In this document: one piece after another, positions 35,902 to 44,215 of the stretch
How the letters are laid out: each line of letters begins with the position of its first letter
How positions within the stretch are numbered: position 1 is the first letter of the stretch
Assembly: GCA_029941905.1 (NCBI GenBank)
Contig: JAPYTQ010000010.1
Coordinates: 75,152 to 139,151, forward strand
Reading direction: 5' to 3'
From: JAHRVQ01 sp029941905
GTDB taxonomy: Bacteria; Pseudomonadota; Gammaproteobacteria; Pseudomonadales; Azotimanducaceae
DNA: 64,000 nt
The notes under the pieces: model-generated
Told to the model about the DNA's origin: nothing
The model's database searches: none
What the model saw: the letters and a program-made list of their open reading frames with translations, nothing else
Made by a program: the position numbers and the translations under genes

Positions 35902-36696
35902 ATCCTAAAAAGCCTGAATGCTGGTTCATCGCCCCTTGCACTATGGGGAGTTTTACTCACACTGCTTTATAGCGCGGAGACGTTTGCAGATCAGCCGGTT
36001 TATGTGGCCATTATCATTGACGATATCGGTTACAACATAAACCGGGGTATACGAGCGATCAATCTTCCCGGCTCTCTGACCTATGCCGTCCTGCCCAATT
36101 CACCTTACGCAGAGCTTCTTTCAGAGAACGCCCATCAATCAAAAAAAGAAGTTATTGTTCACCTGCCTATGTCGAATCTGATAGGCCACCCCCTTGGGCC
36201 AGGCGGACTAACAGAATCACTAAGCGAGAACGAATTTCTTGCTGCCGTCGCCGCTGCTATCAAGAAAGTCCCTCATGCCAGCGGTCTTAACAATCACACC
36301 GGCAGCTACCTGACTCAGCAAATCCAACAGATGAACTGGCTAATGGAAGACATTAAGCGGAGAAACTTTTTCTTTGTTGATTCAAGGACAACCCCTAAAT
36401 CTGTGGCACACAAAGTCGCACGCAGAAAGCAGATACTTACCTCGGGTCGGGATGTGTTTCTGGACAACGACCCCTCTTTTTTTGAGATCGATCGTGCTTT
36501 CCATCGACTTATCCAGATCGCAAGGAGAAATGGTACCGCCATCGGCATCGGCCACCCCTATAGAAATACACTCGACTACCTCGAAATTGCACTACCGCAG
36601 CTTCAGCAACAGGGCATAGAGGTTATTCCGGCTTCCAATCTGCTGGCTTTGCAGCAGATCAGGCGGGTGGAATTGGCGACATTGGCAGCGGAGTAG
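35902..36696 (+). CDS. Divergent polysaccharide deacetylase (DUF610/YibQ-like), non-standard start
   Basis: A putative exported polysaccharide deacetylase: VAIIIDDIGYNINRGIRAINLPG, VIVHLPMSN, GLNNHTGSYLT and FVDSRTTPKSVAH match the divergent family. A canonical start exists only at GTG 36004, inside the first beta strand. The frame is open further upstream and encodes a good signal peptide (LALWGVLLTLLYSAETFA). No ATG, GTG or TTG is available there; ATC at 35902 has AAGGG 7 bases before it and is the best candidate, with CTG at 35914 also possible. From 35902 the protein is 264 residues. It is in operon with envC and ctpA. Confidence 0.75.
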   Translation: MLKSLNAGSSPLALWGVLLTLLYSAETFADQPVYVAIIIDDIGYNINRGIRAINLPGSLTYAVLPNSPYAELLSENAHQSKKEVIVHLPMSNLIGHPLGPGGLTESLSENEFLAAVAAAIKKVPHASGLNNHTGSYLTQQIQQMNWLMEDIKRRNFFFVDSRTTPKSVAHKVARRKQILTSGRDVFLDNDPSFFEIDRAFHRLIQIARRNGTAIGIGHPYRNTLDYLEIALPQLQQQGIEVIPASNLLALQQIRRVELATLAAE

Positions 36697-36755
36697 TCTT
36701 GTCTCAAGGGCAAATTGGCATAGTCCGTAAGAAAGAGTTAGAGTTCAAAGTGAGA

Positions 36756-37559
36756 TCATTTCAGTAACTGTAATCTCTCAATCGCCCCTTGTAGTTCACT
36801 CGCCTTGTCGTACTTTTGCCCATGAACCACTGTCGTCGCGCCTGCGTCGCGATAGGAATCCAGTATTTCCCGGCATCGATCCGTGTCATTCAGGGGAAGG
36901 CCAGACATGACAATAACTTCCGGGTCAGGTTTACCCACTGCCCGGGTTTGAGTTTTGTAGTCTTCAACAATAGGTTTTAAAACATCGGGTTTCAGTCCCA
37001 TGGGCATCCAGCCATCGCCATACTTAACAGCCCTGGTAATTGCATGGGGGTTTGCTCCGCCAATGATGAAGGGGGGCTTTTTTGGCCGGGGACTAAAGAT
37101 AAAAGGCTGGCCATGTTGGGTGACGACATCGTTGTCGAAGGCGTCGTGTAGAAATTGCAGCACCCGTTCGGAATCGCTGACCCGTTTTCGTAAACTAATA
37201 CCCAGCGCCCGGAACTCGCTTCGCATCCAGCCGATGCCAACACCAAGTTTCAAGCGTCCTTCTGCCAGTTCCTGCAGGGTTGCAATCAGTTTGGCGGTGA
37301 TAAGCGGGGGTCGATAAGGCAAGATCAATACACCGGTGCCCAGTTTTATTTGTTCGGTCCTGGCTGCGAGATATGACAATGTCATTAGAGGATCAAGATA
37401 GCGGCCTCCTGAGCCTTCTGCATCGTCGGGCGGAATCGCAATATGTTCGGTGATCCAGAGTGAGTCAAGACCTGCCTGGTCGGCAGCAATAGCGCAGTCT
37501 GTGATTATCTCACGGGTAGACTGCGGGCCCATGTTGCGAACGCTAATACCAAGTTTCAT
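36756..37559 (-). CDS. LLM class F420-/FMN-dependent oxidoreductase (first paralogue)
   Basis: A 267-residue luciferase-like monooxygenase-fold enzyme: MKLGISVRNMGPQ start, SLWITEHIAIP, IKLGTGVLILPYRPP, GRLKLGVGIGWMRSEF and PFIIGGANPHAITRAV. Annotations in this family usually say F420-dependent, but the cofactor cannot be read from sequence. It lies 17 bases downstream of hisA, where hisF is expected. The substrate is unknown; two further paralogues lie in the window. Confidence 0.85.
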   Translation of the reverse strand: MKLGISVRNMGPQSTREIITDCAIAADQAGLDSLWITEHIAIPPDDAEGSGGRYLDPLMTLSYLAARTEQIKLGTGVLILPYRPPLITAKLIATLQELAEGRLKLGVGIGWMRSEFRALGISLRKRVSDSERVLQFLHDAFDNDVVTQHGQPFIFSPRPKKPPFIIGGANPHAITRAVKYGDGWMPMGLKPDVLKPIVEDYKTQTRAVGKPDPEVIVMSGLPLNDTDRCREILDSYRDAGATTVVHGQKYDKASELQGAIERLQLLK

Positions 37560-37576
37560 GATTTACCCCAGGGAAG

Positions 37577-38320
37577 TCACTCGTTGTTCCTGACATAGTC
37601 AATTGCCTCAGCAAGATCCAGGGTGCCTTCATAGAGCGCCCGGCCGGTAATAACCCCGGAAATACCACCATCAACTTTACGCCCGGCTTCCAGCAGGGCC
37701 TCGATGTCACGCATGTCGGTAACGCCGCCGGAAGCAATAATGGGTACACTGACGCTGTCTGCAAGATCTTTAGTGGCATGCAGGTTGACTCCGCCCATCA
37801 TGCCGTCTTTGCCAATGTCGGTGTAGACAATAGATTCAATGCCGTCTGCCTGGAATAACATGGCCAGGCTTTTTACAGATATTTCGGTGACATCTTTCCA
37901 GCCGTTTTTAGCGACCATGCCATGTAAACCATCGAGGCCGACAATAATATGGTCCGGGAATCGGCGACACATTTCACCCACGAACTCCGGCTCATCGACG
38001 GCTTTGGTTCCAATAATCACATAGTCAACGCCAGCTGTAAGATAAGACTCAATGATTTCCGGGCTGCGAATGCCGCCACCCAATTGTATTGTTAGATCAG
38101 GATGGTTACTTGCTATTCTGCCGATAGCATCCTGATTGACCGGTTTACCTTTAAAAGCACCATCAAGATCAACGAGGTGTAAACGCTGCGTGCCCAGACT
38201 CACCCAATGGTCTGCCATTCCCACCGGGTCGTCGGAATAAACGGTGGTCTGTTCCAGCTGGCCCTGCTTCAAATTGACTACCTTGCCATCCCTGAAATCG
38301 ATTGCGGGAATTATCTGCAC
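37577..38320 (-). CDS. hisA: ProFAR isomerase
   Basis: The phosphoribosylformimino-AICAR phosphate isomerase of histidine synthesis, a 247-residue (beta/alpha)8 barrel. The catalytic Asp8 is in PAIDFRDGK, the second Asp is in YTDIGKDG, and phosphate-binding loops read GGGIRS and ASGGVTD. It follows hisB directly; hisH, normally between the two, and hisF, normally after it, are absent. Confidence 0.96.
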   Translation of the reverse strand: MQIIPAIDFRDGKVVNLKQGQLEQTTVYSDDPVGMADHWVSLGTQRLHLVDLDGAFKGKPVNQDAIGRIASNHPDLTIQLGGGIRSPEIIESYLTAGVDYVIIGTKAVDEPEFVGEMCRRFPDHIIVGLDGLHGMVAKNGWKDVTEISVKSLAMLFQADGIESIVYTDIGKDGMMGGVNLHATKDLADSVSVPIIASGGVTDMRDIEALLEAGRKVDGGISGVITGRALYEGTLDLAEAIDYVRNNE

Positions 38321-38914
38321 TTACAGTTTGCCCTTGGTAGAGGGCAGAACATCTACCATGCGTGGATCAATCTCCACTGCCATGCGAATTGCACGGCCAA
38401 ATGCTTTAAATATGGTTTCGATCTGGTGATGGGCATTTTGCCCCTTCAGGTTATCGATATGCAGGGTGACATGGGCGTGATTGATAAAGCCCTGGAAGAA
38501 CTCGTGAAACAGATCCACATCGAATTCACCAACCTGTGCCCGGACAAATTTAACGTCGAACTCCAATCCAGGGCGACCGCTGAAATCAATGACGACACGA
38601 GACAATGCTTCATCCAGCGGCACATACGCATGTCCGTACCGCCGAATGCCTTTTTTGTCCCCTACGGCTTTGCTGAACGCCTGGCCCAGGGTAATACCGA
38701 TATCTTCCACGGTATGGTGCGCGTCGATATCCAGGTCGCCATTGGCTTGGACTTCCAGGTCAACCAGACCATGACGTGCAACCTGGTCCAGCATATGATC
38801 AAGAAAAGGCAAGCCCGTTTCAAAGTCGGCTTTGCCCGAGCCATCGAGATTAATCGAAACGCTGATCTGGGTTTCCAGGGTGTCCCGACTGACAGTTGCA
38901 GTTCGATCCGGCAT
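38321..38914 (-). CDS. hisB: Imidazoleglycerol-phosphate dehydratase
   Basis: The single-function dehydratase of histidine synthesis, 197 residues. It has the duplicated metal-binding motifs DAHHTVED and NAHHQIETIFKAFGRA, and LPFLDHMLDQVARHG. The ATG at 38914 gives the standard MPDRTATVSRDT start; an in-frame upstream ATG at 38983 adds residues without homology. Its stop abuts the hisA start. Confidence 0.96.
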   Translation of the reverse strand: MPDRTATVSRDTLETQISVSINLDGSGKADFETGLPFLDHMLDQVARHGLVDLEVQANGDLDIDAHHTVEDIGITLGQAFSKAVGDKKGIRRYGHAYVPLDEALSRVVIDFSGRPGLEFDVKFVRAQVGEFDVDLFHEFFQGFINHAHVTLHIDNLKGQNAHHQIETIFKAFGRAIRMAVEIDPRMVDVLPSTKGKL

Positions 38915-39143
38915 TGGCACAATCCACCTGTTGATGATGATAGTGTAGTGGCTTGCCCGAGGGATGGCCCTCAAATTCACCACAGCCGCGTTGTATTTCT
39001 TGACAAGGTACCTACATTGCCTGCGACTTTCCTTGAAAAGAGTGGGCCTTGCTGTGACACTTCCTGTTACAAAAAGTGAGGGCCACTTAAAGTGCCATCT
39101 ATACAGGACACTACACTAAGATTATTGAATGCGCGGCATTATA

Positions 39144-39533
39144 CTACAGCACAGCACCGTTAGGCAGATAGCGGTTATCCGTGTTGGCCTTGATCCATCG
39201 TCGCAGCTCTGAATCAAATGCAGATCGTTGTTTGAGGATTGTGACAAGATAGATGACCGGGGACCGTTGCCCGCCATCCCAACCCGGGAGCTGCATTTCT
39301 GCCAGAGTAAAAAAACGAATCAGGGAAATCAGTTCATCATCATCCAATCCGTCCGCCGCTATCCAATCCTTCGAATGACAGCGCATTAATTTTTTCTCTG
39401 ATTCGATCGTTTCCGACGGTAAAGTAGCCGTCAGGTTTTCCAGATTTATCGTTTTGACAAGCCCTGCCAGTTCCCTGAGTTTACCAAGATCAATCTGAAC
39501 GGGCTTCGCCGGTTCCCACACACCTGCAGACAT
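39144..39533 (-). CDS. Conserved-looking hypothetical protein
   Basis: A 129-residue soluble protein with no family I can name. It is mainly helical by eye, with a tryptophan-rich middle (DWIAADGLDDDELISLIRFFTLAEMQLPGWDGG) and a segment SPVIYLVTILKQRSAFDSELRRWIKANTDNRYLPNG. No signal peptide, membrane segment or metal motif is visible. It is on the same strand as hisBA, about 230 bases upstream, and marks the left edge of the accessory region. Codon usage looks ordinary, which supports a real gene. Confidence 0.6.
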   Translation of the reverse strand: MSAGVWEPAKPVQIDLGKLRELAGLVKTINLENLTATLPSETIESEKKLMRCHSKDWIAADGLDDDELISLIRFFTLAEMQLPGWDGGQRSPVIYLVTILKQRSAFDSELRRWIKANTDNRYLPNGAVL

Positions 39534-39667
39534 AATTCCCTTCCATTAGTTGAGCGAGCTTTTGCTATTTTTAAATGAGCACTATTATCATCTTACCCGG
39601 GACAGATGTGAATCCAATCCAGTAAGATGACAGAAACTAATTACTGCCAAACTGACCGAGGCTCGAC

Positions 39668-40072
39668 ATGCCACAATTTCCAGTAACCCCAGCACGTGAA
39701 AAGACACTCGCCCGTATACCCGACTATGCCGTTGAGCTGAACCCGGCCAACAGCCACGTGACCGTGACCTGCCAGGGAACAGTCATTGCTGAATCAAGCA
39801 GTGCTCTGGTCGTTAAGGAAACCAGGCATGCGGATGTTTATTATCTGCCCAGGGAAGACGTCAACATGTCCATGTTTACAGCCACCGACCTGGACACCTA
39901 TTGCCCTTTCAAGGGCCACGCTTCTTACTGGAGTCTGACGCTTGCCACCGGCGCAGAAGAAAAAACTGAGGACAATATTGTCTGGAGCTATGTGTCCCCC
40001 TACGTGGAAGTTGAAGGCCTGAAGGACTATATGTCTTTTTATACCAACCGTACGGAAATCACCTCTTCCTGA
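39668..40072 (+). CDS. DUF427 domain-containing protein
   Basis: A 134-residue protein of the DUF427 family: VTCQGTVIAESSSALVVKETRHADVYYLPREDV, then DTYCPFKGHASYWSL, the conserved CPFKG core. It is cytosolic with no signal. The biochemical role is not established. It converges on the isomerase gene with 19 bases between the stops. Confidence 0.88.
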   Translation: MPQFPVTPAREKTLARIPDYAVELNPANSHVTVTCQGTVIAESSSALVVKETRHADVYYLPREDVNMSMFTATDLDTYCPFKGHASYWSLTLATGAEEKTEDNIVWSYVSPYVEVEGLKDYMSFYTNRTEITSS

Positions 40073-40091
40073 CGAGGAATTTAAATCGACT

Positions 40092-40949
40092 TTACGATGA
40101 CAGATCCAGACCTGCCTTCCTGGAAGGCAGGTCAACAAAATCTCCAACACGCTTCTCACCATTGGCCGTAATGGCTTCAAGCATCTCAGATGGTTGCAAC
40201 ATACTTGCATTCCAGATACCGATATAATCAAGACCATCGGCAGTACTGTGATCCCGCGAGTAATTAATGAGTCGCTTGCAACCCGCAACCGCTAATGGTG
40301 CCTTGCTGGCAATCTCTGCTGCGACTTTCATCACCTCTTCCAGCATGGTTTGCTGGTCGGTAAAAACAGCATTGGCAAGACCGACTGACTTCGCCTCCTC
40401 CGCTGACATTCGGCGGCCCGTATACGCCAGTTCTTTGACAACACCTTCAGGTATCAATTTAACCAACCTGGGGAAGGTGCCAACATCCGCTGTCATACCA
40501 ATATTAATTTCATAAATCGTAAAAAACGTATCCTGACAGGCATAGCGAATATCACAAGCCGTGGCGAAATCAACCCCACCGCCTATACATCCTCCCTGGA
40601 TCGCAACCAAAACCGGGATGCGACAATCTTCCAATACGGTAAAAGTTTTTTGCATGTGTTTAATGTTCTGATACATCCGCTCGCCGCGAGCACGCTGCTG
40701 TTTAGCACTCGGTTGTTCACCACCGCCACCACCGGTAACAAATGAATTAATATCCAGACCGGACGAAAAATGCGGGCCCGTTGATGAGATGACGATCACT
40801 CTAGCCTGGCTTTGGCTATCAATTTCTTCGACAATTCTGGGCAATTCATCCCAAAATTCAGAGTTCATACTGTTGCGTTTTTCCGGGCGATTCAAAACGA
40901 TGTGGGCGATATTGTGGTCAATACTGACGGCAAAGCAGGTATAAGGCAT
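40092..40949 (-). CDS. Crotonase-family delta3,5-delta2,4-dienoyl-CoA isomerase-like
   Basis: An enoyl-CoA hydratase/isomerase family protein of 285 residues. The oxyanion-hole segments HFSSGLDI and GGCIGGGVDF are present. Three acidic residues, D127, E147 and D155, have the same spacing as the catalytic D176, E196 and D204 of mammalian ECH1, in the matching contexts GGGVDFATACDIRYA and YEINIGMTADVGTF. That argues for isomerisation of dienoyl-CoAs in beta-oxidation of unsaturated acyl chains rather than plain hydration. Confidence 0.82.
   Translation of the reverse strand: MPYTCFAVSIDHNIAHIVLNRPEKRNSMNSEFWDELPRIVEEIDSQSQARVIVISSTGPHFSSGLDINSFVTGGGGGEQPSAKQQRARGERMYQNIKHMQKTFTVLEDCRIPVLVAIQGGCIGGGVDFATACDIRYACQDTFFTIYEINIGMTADVGTFPRLVKLIPEGVVKELAYTGRRMSAEEAKSVGLANAVFTDQQTMLEEVMKVAAEIASKAPLAVAGCKRLINYSRDHSTADGLDYIGIWNASMLQPSEMLEAITANGEKRVGDFVDLPSRKAGLDLSS
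40109..40133. repeat. Perfect 12-bp palindrome at the 3' end of the isomerase gene
   Basis: GACCTGCCTTCC and its exact complement flank a single T. It lies within the last codons of the minus-strand isomerase gene and 37 bases after the convergent DUF427 stop. No T run follows on either strand, so it is not a textbook terminator, but the stem is strong on either transcript. Confidence 0.6.
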
Positions 40950-40984
40950 GTGGATTCTCTTGTTCAGATTTAATTTGTTTTCAG

Positions 40985-41021
40985 GGAACCTCTCATTAAG
41001 GTCTACTTAATCAGAGGTTCC
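40985..41021. repeat. 37-bp hairpin with MITE-like ends
   Basis: GGAACCTCTCATTAAG and a nearly exact inverted copy (CTTAATCAGAGGTTCC) surround GTCTA. The ends match the termini of the element at 30130-30287. It sits 6 bases beyond the stop of the response-regulator gene, between it and the isomerase gene. No clean target duplication is visible (TCAG against ATAG). It could be a deleted MITE and may act as a terminator-like hairpin. Confidence 0.65.
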
Positions 41022-41027
41022 ATAGCT

Positions 41028-41495
41028 TCAAAGCAGTTCTTTGGCGGTTTGCCGGATCTTATCAGGATCATTCAAATAGCCAGTAGCCACAGCTTCAATA
41101 AATCGGATCTGCTGTTTTCTTTTCAGCTGAACTCGAATCCGGGCCTTAACACTTGCGGCCACCGGGGGTTTATAAATGTAGTCAACGGCACCTGCCTGAA
41201 ATCCGGATTCTTCGGTTTCCCTGTCATCCAAGCCCGTTATGAAAATGACCGGAATCTGTTGAGTCAACGGGTCATTCTGCAGCTTTTGACAAACTTCAAC
41301 ACCATTCATACCGGGCATCAGTACATCGAGCAGAACAAGATCCGGTAATCTCGCCAGCGCAACGTCTATCGCGTCTCTGCCCGAAGCGGCGGTGATTACA
41401 TCGTATTCATCGTTAAGCATCGTTTCGAGTGCATGGCGGGCAATCTGCTGGTCATCTACAACCAGGATTGTTGTCTTCGGTTCACTCACTTTCAC
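41028..41495 (-). CDS. Single-domain response regulator (CheY-like)
   Basis: A 155-residue receiver-only protein. Acidic pocket VVDDQQ near 12-17, phospho-acceptor D57 (LVLLDVLMPGMNG) and K109 (YIYKPP) are all present; a short basic helical tail follows (KARIRVQLKRKQQIRFIEAV). No output domain and no neighbouring kinase are found. Partner and role are unknown. A repeat hairpin follows its stop. Confidence 0.88.
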   Translation of the reverse strand: MKVSEPKTTILVVDDQQIARHALETMLNDEYDVITAASGRDAIDVALARLPDLVLLDVLMPGMNGVEVCQKLQNDPLTQQIPVIFITGLDDRETEESGFQAGAVDYIYKPPVAASVKARIRVQLKRKQQIRFIEAVATGYLNDPDKIRQTAKELL

Positions 41496-41532
41496 ACCTA
41501 ATGGCTATAACCTCATCAAAGCATACATGACA

Positions 41533-42813
41533 TTAGTCGAGGTCGCGATAGGCGGGTATTAGAAACAGAATCATCACCAACAGGATCAAACAAGCGCCGG
41601 ATACGCCAACGGCCCATTGTGGCCCAATCCTGTCGGCAACAATACTAATCGGGTAGATCGCAATAGCAAGCACAGACATTTCAAGCATGTAAATGCTCAT
41701 CACACGGCCCCTGTATTCATCATCCACATACGACTGTATCAAGACGTTTGACAATGACATCCTCGCAGATTGACCCAGACCCACAAAAGTCAGCAGAGCA
41801 ACAGACAGCCAGTAATTCGTCGAAGAAGCGAACAGCACCAGAGAAATCCCCAGCAACATTGCACCATACAGCAGTACCCGGGCGCGATGACGATTCCCCA
41901 TGGATGCGATAAGCAATGACCCCACCAGCGAGCCCACACCAGAAATAGAGATCAGTATGCCTAACCTGTCCGGTCCCGCGTCGAGCACCTGTTTGGCGAA
42001 TCCTGGCAACAACATGAAATAGGTCAGACTGAAAAATACCATGAGAAAGTTACAAACCAGCAACATGAGAATCACCGGCGTCTCCCGCACGTATCGAAAT
42101 CCTGAAACAAGCTCAACCATCATAGGCTCCGCAGGTCGCTCCTGTGCTGAATCTTCCACCTTGACTTTAAACAGCATGACGACGGTGAACAGATAGAGCA
42201 GTGCCATGAAGTAATACACCCACTGGGCCGGGTCGATATTGCCATCACCCCCACCCAGCGCAGCGACCATGCCTCCGGCAAGACCCGGCAGCAACAATCG
42301 TGCGGTATTCATTCCAGACGTGTTGAGTGCAATCGCATTGGTCAGCCGTCGGATACCAACGACATCTTTTGTGAGTGCCTGCCGGGCTGGCATCATCGCA
42401 CTCATCGACACACCCTGCAGAATCGATGCGGTCAACAGATGGACAAATTCCAGCATTCCCAAACTAACCAGTACGCCAATACCAAGGGCAATCAAGGCAT
42501 TGGCTCCCTGGCAAACCTGGATGATGGTCTTTTTTTGCCGGACCCTGTCTGCGACCACCCCACCCATGGGAGCCGCAAACAAACCAACAATACCACCCGC
42601 TGCGGTCATCCAGCCCAGTTTTTCATACGAACCGGTAATTTCAAAAACCAGCCAACCGCGTACAAACATTTGCATGTTCATCGCGGAAAAGCTGCCAAAC
42701 AGGGAGATAAAAAACCAACGAAAGTTGGTATCTTGAAACGCATCGAACGTTCTGGGCCAGCGACCTCTACTGCGCCGCAATTCGGTTGGTCCCTCCGGTA
42801 ATGGGTCTGCCAT
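41533..42813 (-). CDS. MFS transporter
   Basis: A 426-residue major facilitator with about 12 hydrophobic segments. The N-terminal FRWFFISLFGSFSAMNMQMFVRGWLVFEITGS and the loop GGVVADRVRQKK (the MFS motif-A region between helices 2 and 3) resemble the enterobactin-exporter (EntS)/MFS_3 type. A large central loop lies near residues 195-225. The substrate cannot be inferred; exporters of this type handle siderophores, drugs or metabolites. Confidence 0.85.
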   Translation of the reverse strand: MADPLPEGPTELRRSRGRWPRTFDAFQDTNFRWFFISLFGSFSAMNMQMFVRGWLVFEITGSYEKLGWMTAAGGIVGLFAAPMGGVVADRVRQKKTIIQVCQGANALIALGIGVLVSLGMLEFVHLLTASILQGVSMSAMMPARQALTKDVVGIRRLTNAIALNTSGMNTARLLLPGLAGGMVAALGGGDGNIDPAQWVYYFMALLYLFTVVMLFKVKVEDSAQERPAEPMMVELVSGFRYVRETPVILMLLVCNFLMVFFSLTYFMLLPGFAKQVLDAGPDRLGILISISGVGSLVGSLLIASMGNRHRARVLLYGAMLLGISLVLFASSTNYWLSVALLTFVGLGQSARMSLSNVLIQSYVDDEYRGRVMSIYMLEMSVLAIAIYPISIVADRIGPQWAVGVSGACLILLVMILFLIPAYRDLD

Positions 42814-42862
42814 AACTAGAGTGAATCATTGTGGTTGGATTATGGCAAGCTTAGCCGCAACC

Positions 42863-43234
42863 TTACGTCGAAAACGGTTGGGTAAAAGTCGCCATATCAA
42901 AATAGTCACGCCAGACTTTAATTTTCCCATCTTCCATTTCAAATACACCACAACAGGGTAGATCAACATTCACCTCACCCGCCACGGTGCGGTCCAGGCG
43001 TTCTGCAAATACGACGTTGCCTTCGCCCATAATATTGACCGTATCCCAGGTGGTTTTGGTCCAGCTCGAAATGAATCCGCCGATAAATGCCCTTAGCTTC
43101 TCTCGCCCCTGAACGGGTTGAGCAGGCATATTGTAGTAGATCCCGTCATCGGTAAAATACTCGACCAGTTCATCTGCATCCAGATTGGACCAGGCGTTGA
43201 TAAAATCCTGTATTACCTGCACGTTTGTGTTCAT
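42863..43234 (-). CDS. SnoaL-like / limonene-epoxide-hydrolase-fold protein
   Basis: A 123-residue NTF2-fold protein: VIQDFINAWSNLDADELVEYFTDDGIYYNMPAQPVQGREKLRAFI and the C-terminal VFEMEDGKIKVWRDYFDMATF. The polar pocket residues of limonene-1,2-epoxide hydrolases (Asp/Arg/Asp) have plausible counterparts, but SnoaL-like cyclases and isomerases share the fold. It may act on a polyketide, terpene or epoxide substrate. It is divergent from an LLM oxidoreductase, 130 bases away. Confidence 0.78.
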   Translation of the reverse strand: MNTNVQVIQDFINAWSNLDADELVEYFTDDGIYYNMPAQPVQGREKLRAFIGGFISSWTKTTWDTVNIMGEGNVVFAERLDRTVAGEVNVDLPCCGVFEMEDGKIKVWRDYFDMATFTQPFST

Positions 43235-43364
43235 AAATATCCTTCTTTATATATCATGGATCGATCAGGATCCCCTTGGGGGACAATTGTACACGTGAAC
43301 TGCACGTTGGCGTGGTGATGAGTTTCTAGTATTCTGACTGAAAAATCAGCAATGGAGTGAATCA

Positions 43365-44204
43365 ATGGCAAATTTCGGTGTACAAATCTTCCCAACTGAC
43401 CAGACAATCCAACCCATGGACATCGCCAGGGCCGTGGAGGAACGCGGGCTCGATTCCCTGTTTTTCCCCGAGCATACCCATATACCAACATCCCGCAAGA
43501 CACCCTTTCCAGGAGGGACCGATCTGCCTGACTGGTACTGGCGCAGCCACGACCCTTTTGTCGCCCTGACTGCAGCGGCTGCCGTGACCACACGTATCAC
43601 CATCGGTACTGGGATATGCCTTGTTATCGAACGCGATCCGATTACCCTTGCAAAAGAATGCGCATCCCTGGATGTCATTTCCGGCGGGCGATTTGTTCTA
43701 GGCATTGGTGCTGGTTGGAATGTCGAAGAAATGGAAAACCATGGCGCAAACTATAAGCATCGCTGGGCGATTGTGCGCGAGAAAATTCTTGCCATGAAAC
43801 AGATCTGGTCCCAGGATGAAGCCGAGTTCCACGGTGACCACGTCAACTTCGACCCCATCTGGTCCTGGCCAAAACCAGTGCAGGCTGGTGGACCGCCTAT
43901 CTGGCTGGGGGCAAATTCCAAATGGGCTTTTGATCGGGTTGCAGACTACTGCGACGGCTGGATGCCAATTGGCGGTGCCGGTAGCGGTGGCATGGAGAAC
44001 CTGAAGGCAGCATGTGACAAACGCGGCCGTGATATCAATGACATCACGATTGCCCTGTTTGGCGCGCCAGCGGATGCCGATGCTGTTAAGGGCAGACTCG
44101 ACCAGGGATTCACAGAAATGATTTTTGGCCTGCCACAATCTGAACCGGATAAGGTACTGGCACAACTGGACAAGATCGCGGCGGTTGTCGAGCAGGTTAG
44201 ATAG
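43365..44204 (+). CDS. LLM class F420-/FMN-dependent oxidoreductase (second paralogue)
   Basis: A 279-residue enzyme: FGVQIFPTDQTIQPMDIARAVEERGLDSLFFPEHTHIP, ITIGTGICLVIERDPITLAKE, GRFVLGIGAGWNVEEMENHG, PPIWLGANSKWAFDRVADYCDGWMP. This is the TIGR03619-like branch of the luciferase-fold family. The cofactor (F420 or FMN) and substrate are unknown. It converges on an EamA transporter gene with 11 bases between the stops. Confidence 0.87.
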   Translation: MANFGVQIFPTDQTIQPMDIARAVEERGLDSLFFPEHTHIPTSRKTPFPGGTDLPDWYWRSHDPFVALTAAAAVTTRITIGTGICLVIERDPITLAKECASLDVISGGRFVLGIGAGWNVEEMENHGANYKHRWAIVREKILAMKQIWSQDEAEFHGDHVNFDPIWSWPKPVQAGGPPIWLGANSKWAFDRVADYCDGWMPIGGAGSGGMENLKAACDKRGRDINDITIALFGAPADADAVKGRLDQGFTEMIFGLPQSEPDKVLAQLDKIAAVVEQVR

Positions 44205-44215
44205 GCTATTTTAAT

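Noticed and set aside
38207..39079. A 290-codon open frame on the plus strand across hisB
   Set aside because: It is antisense to the clear hisB coding sequence and its translation matches no family; it is a frame shadow.
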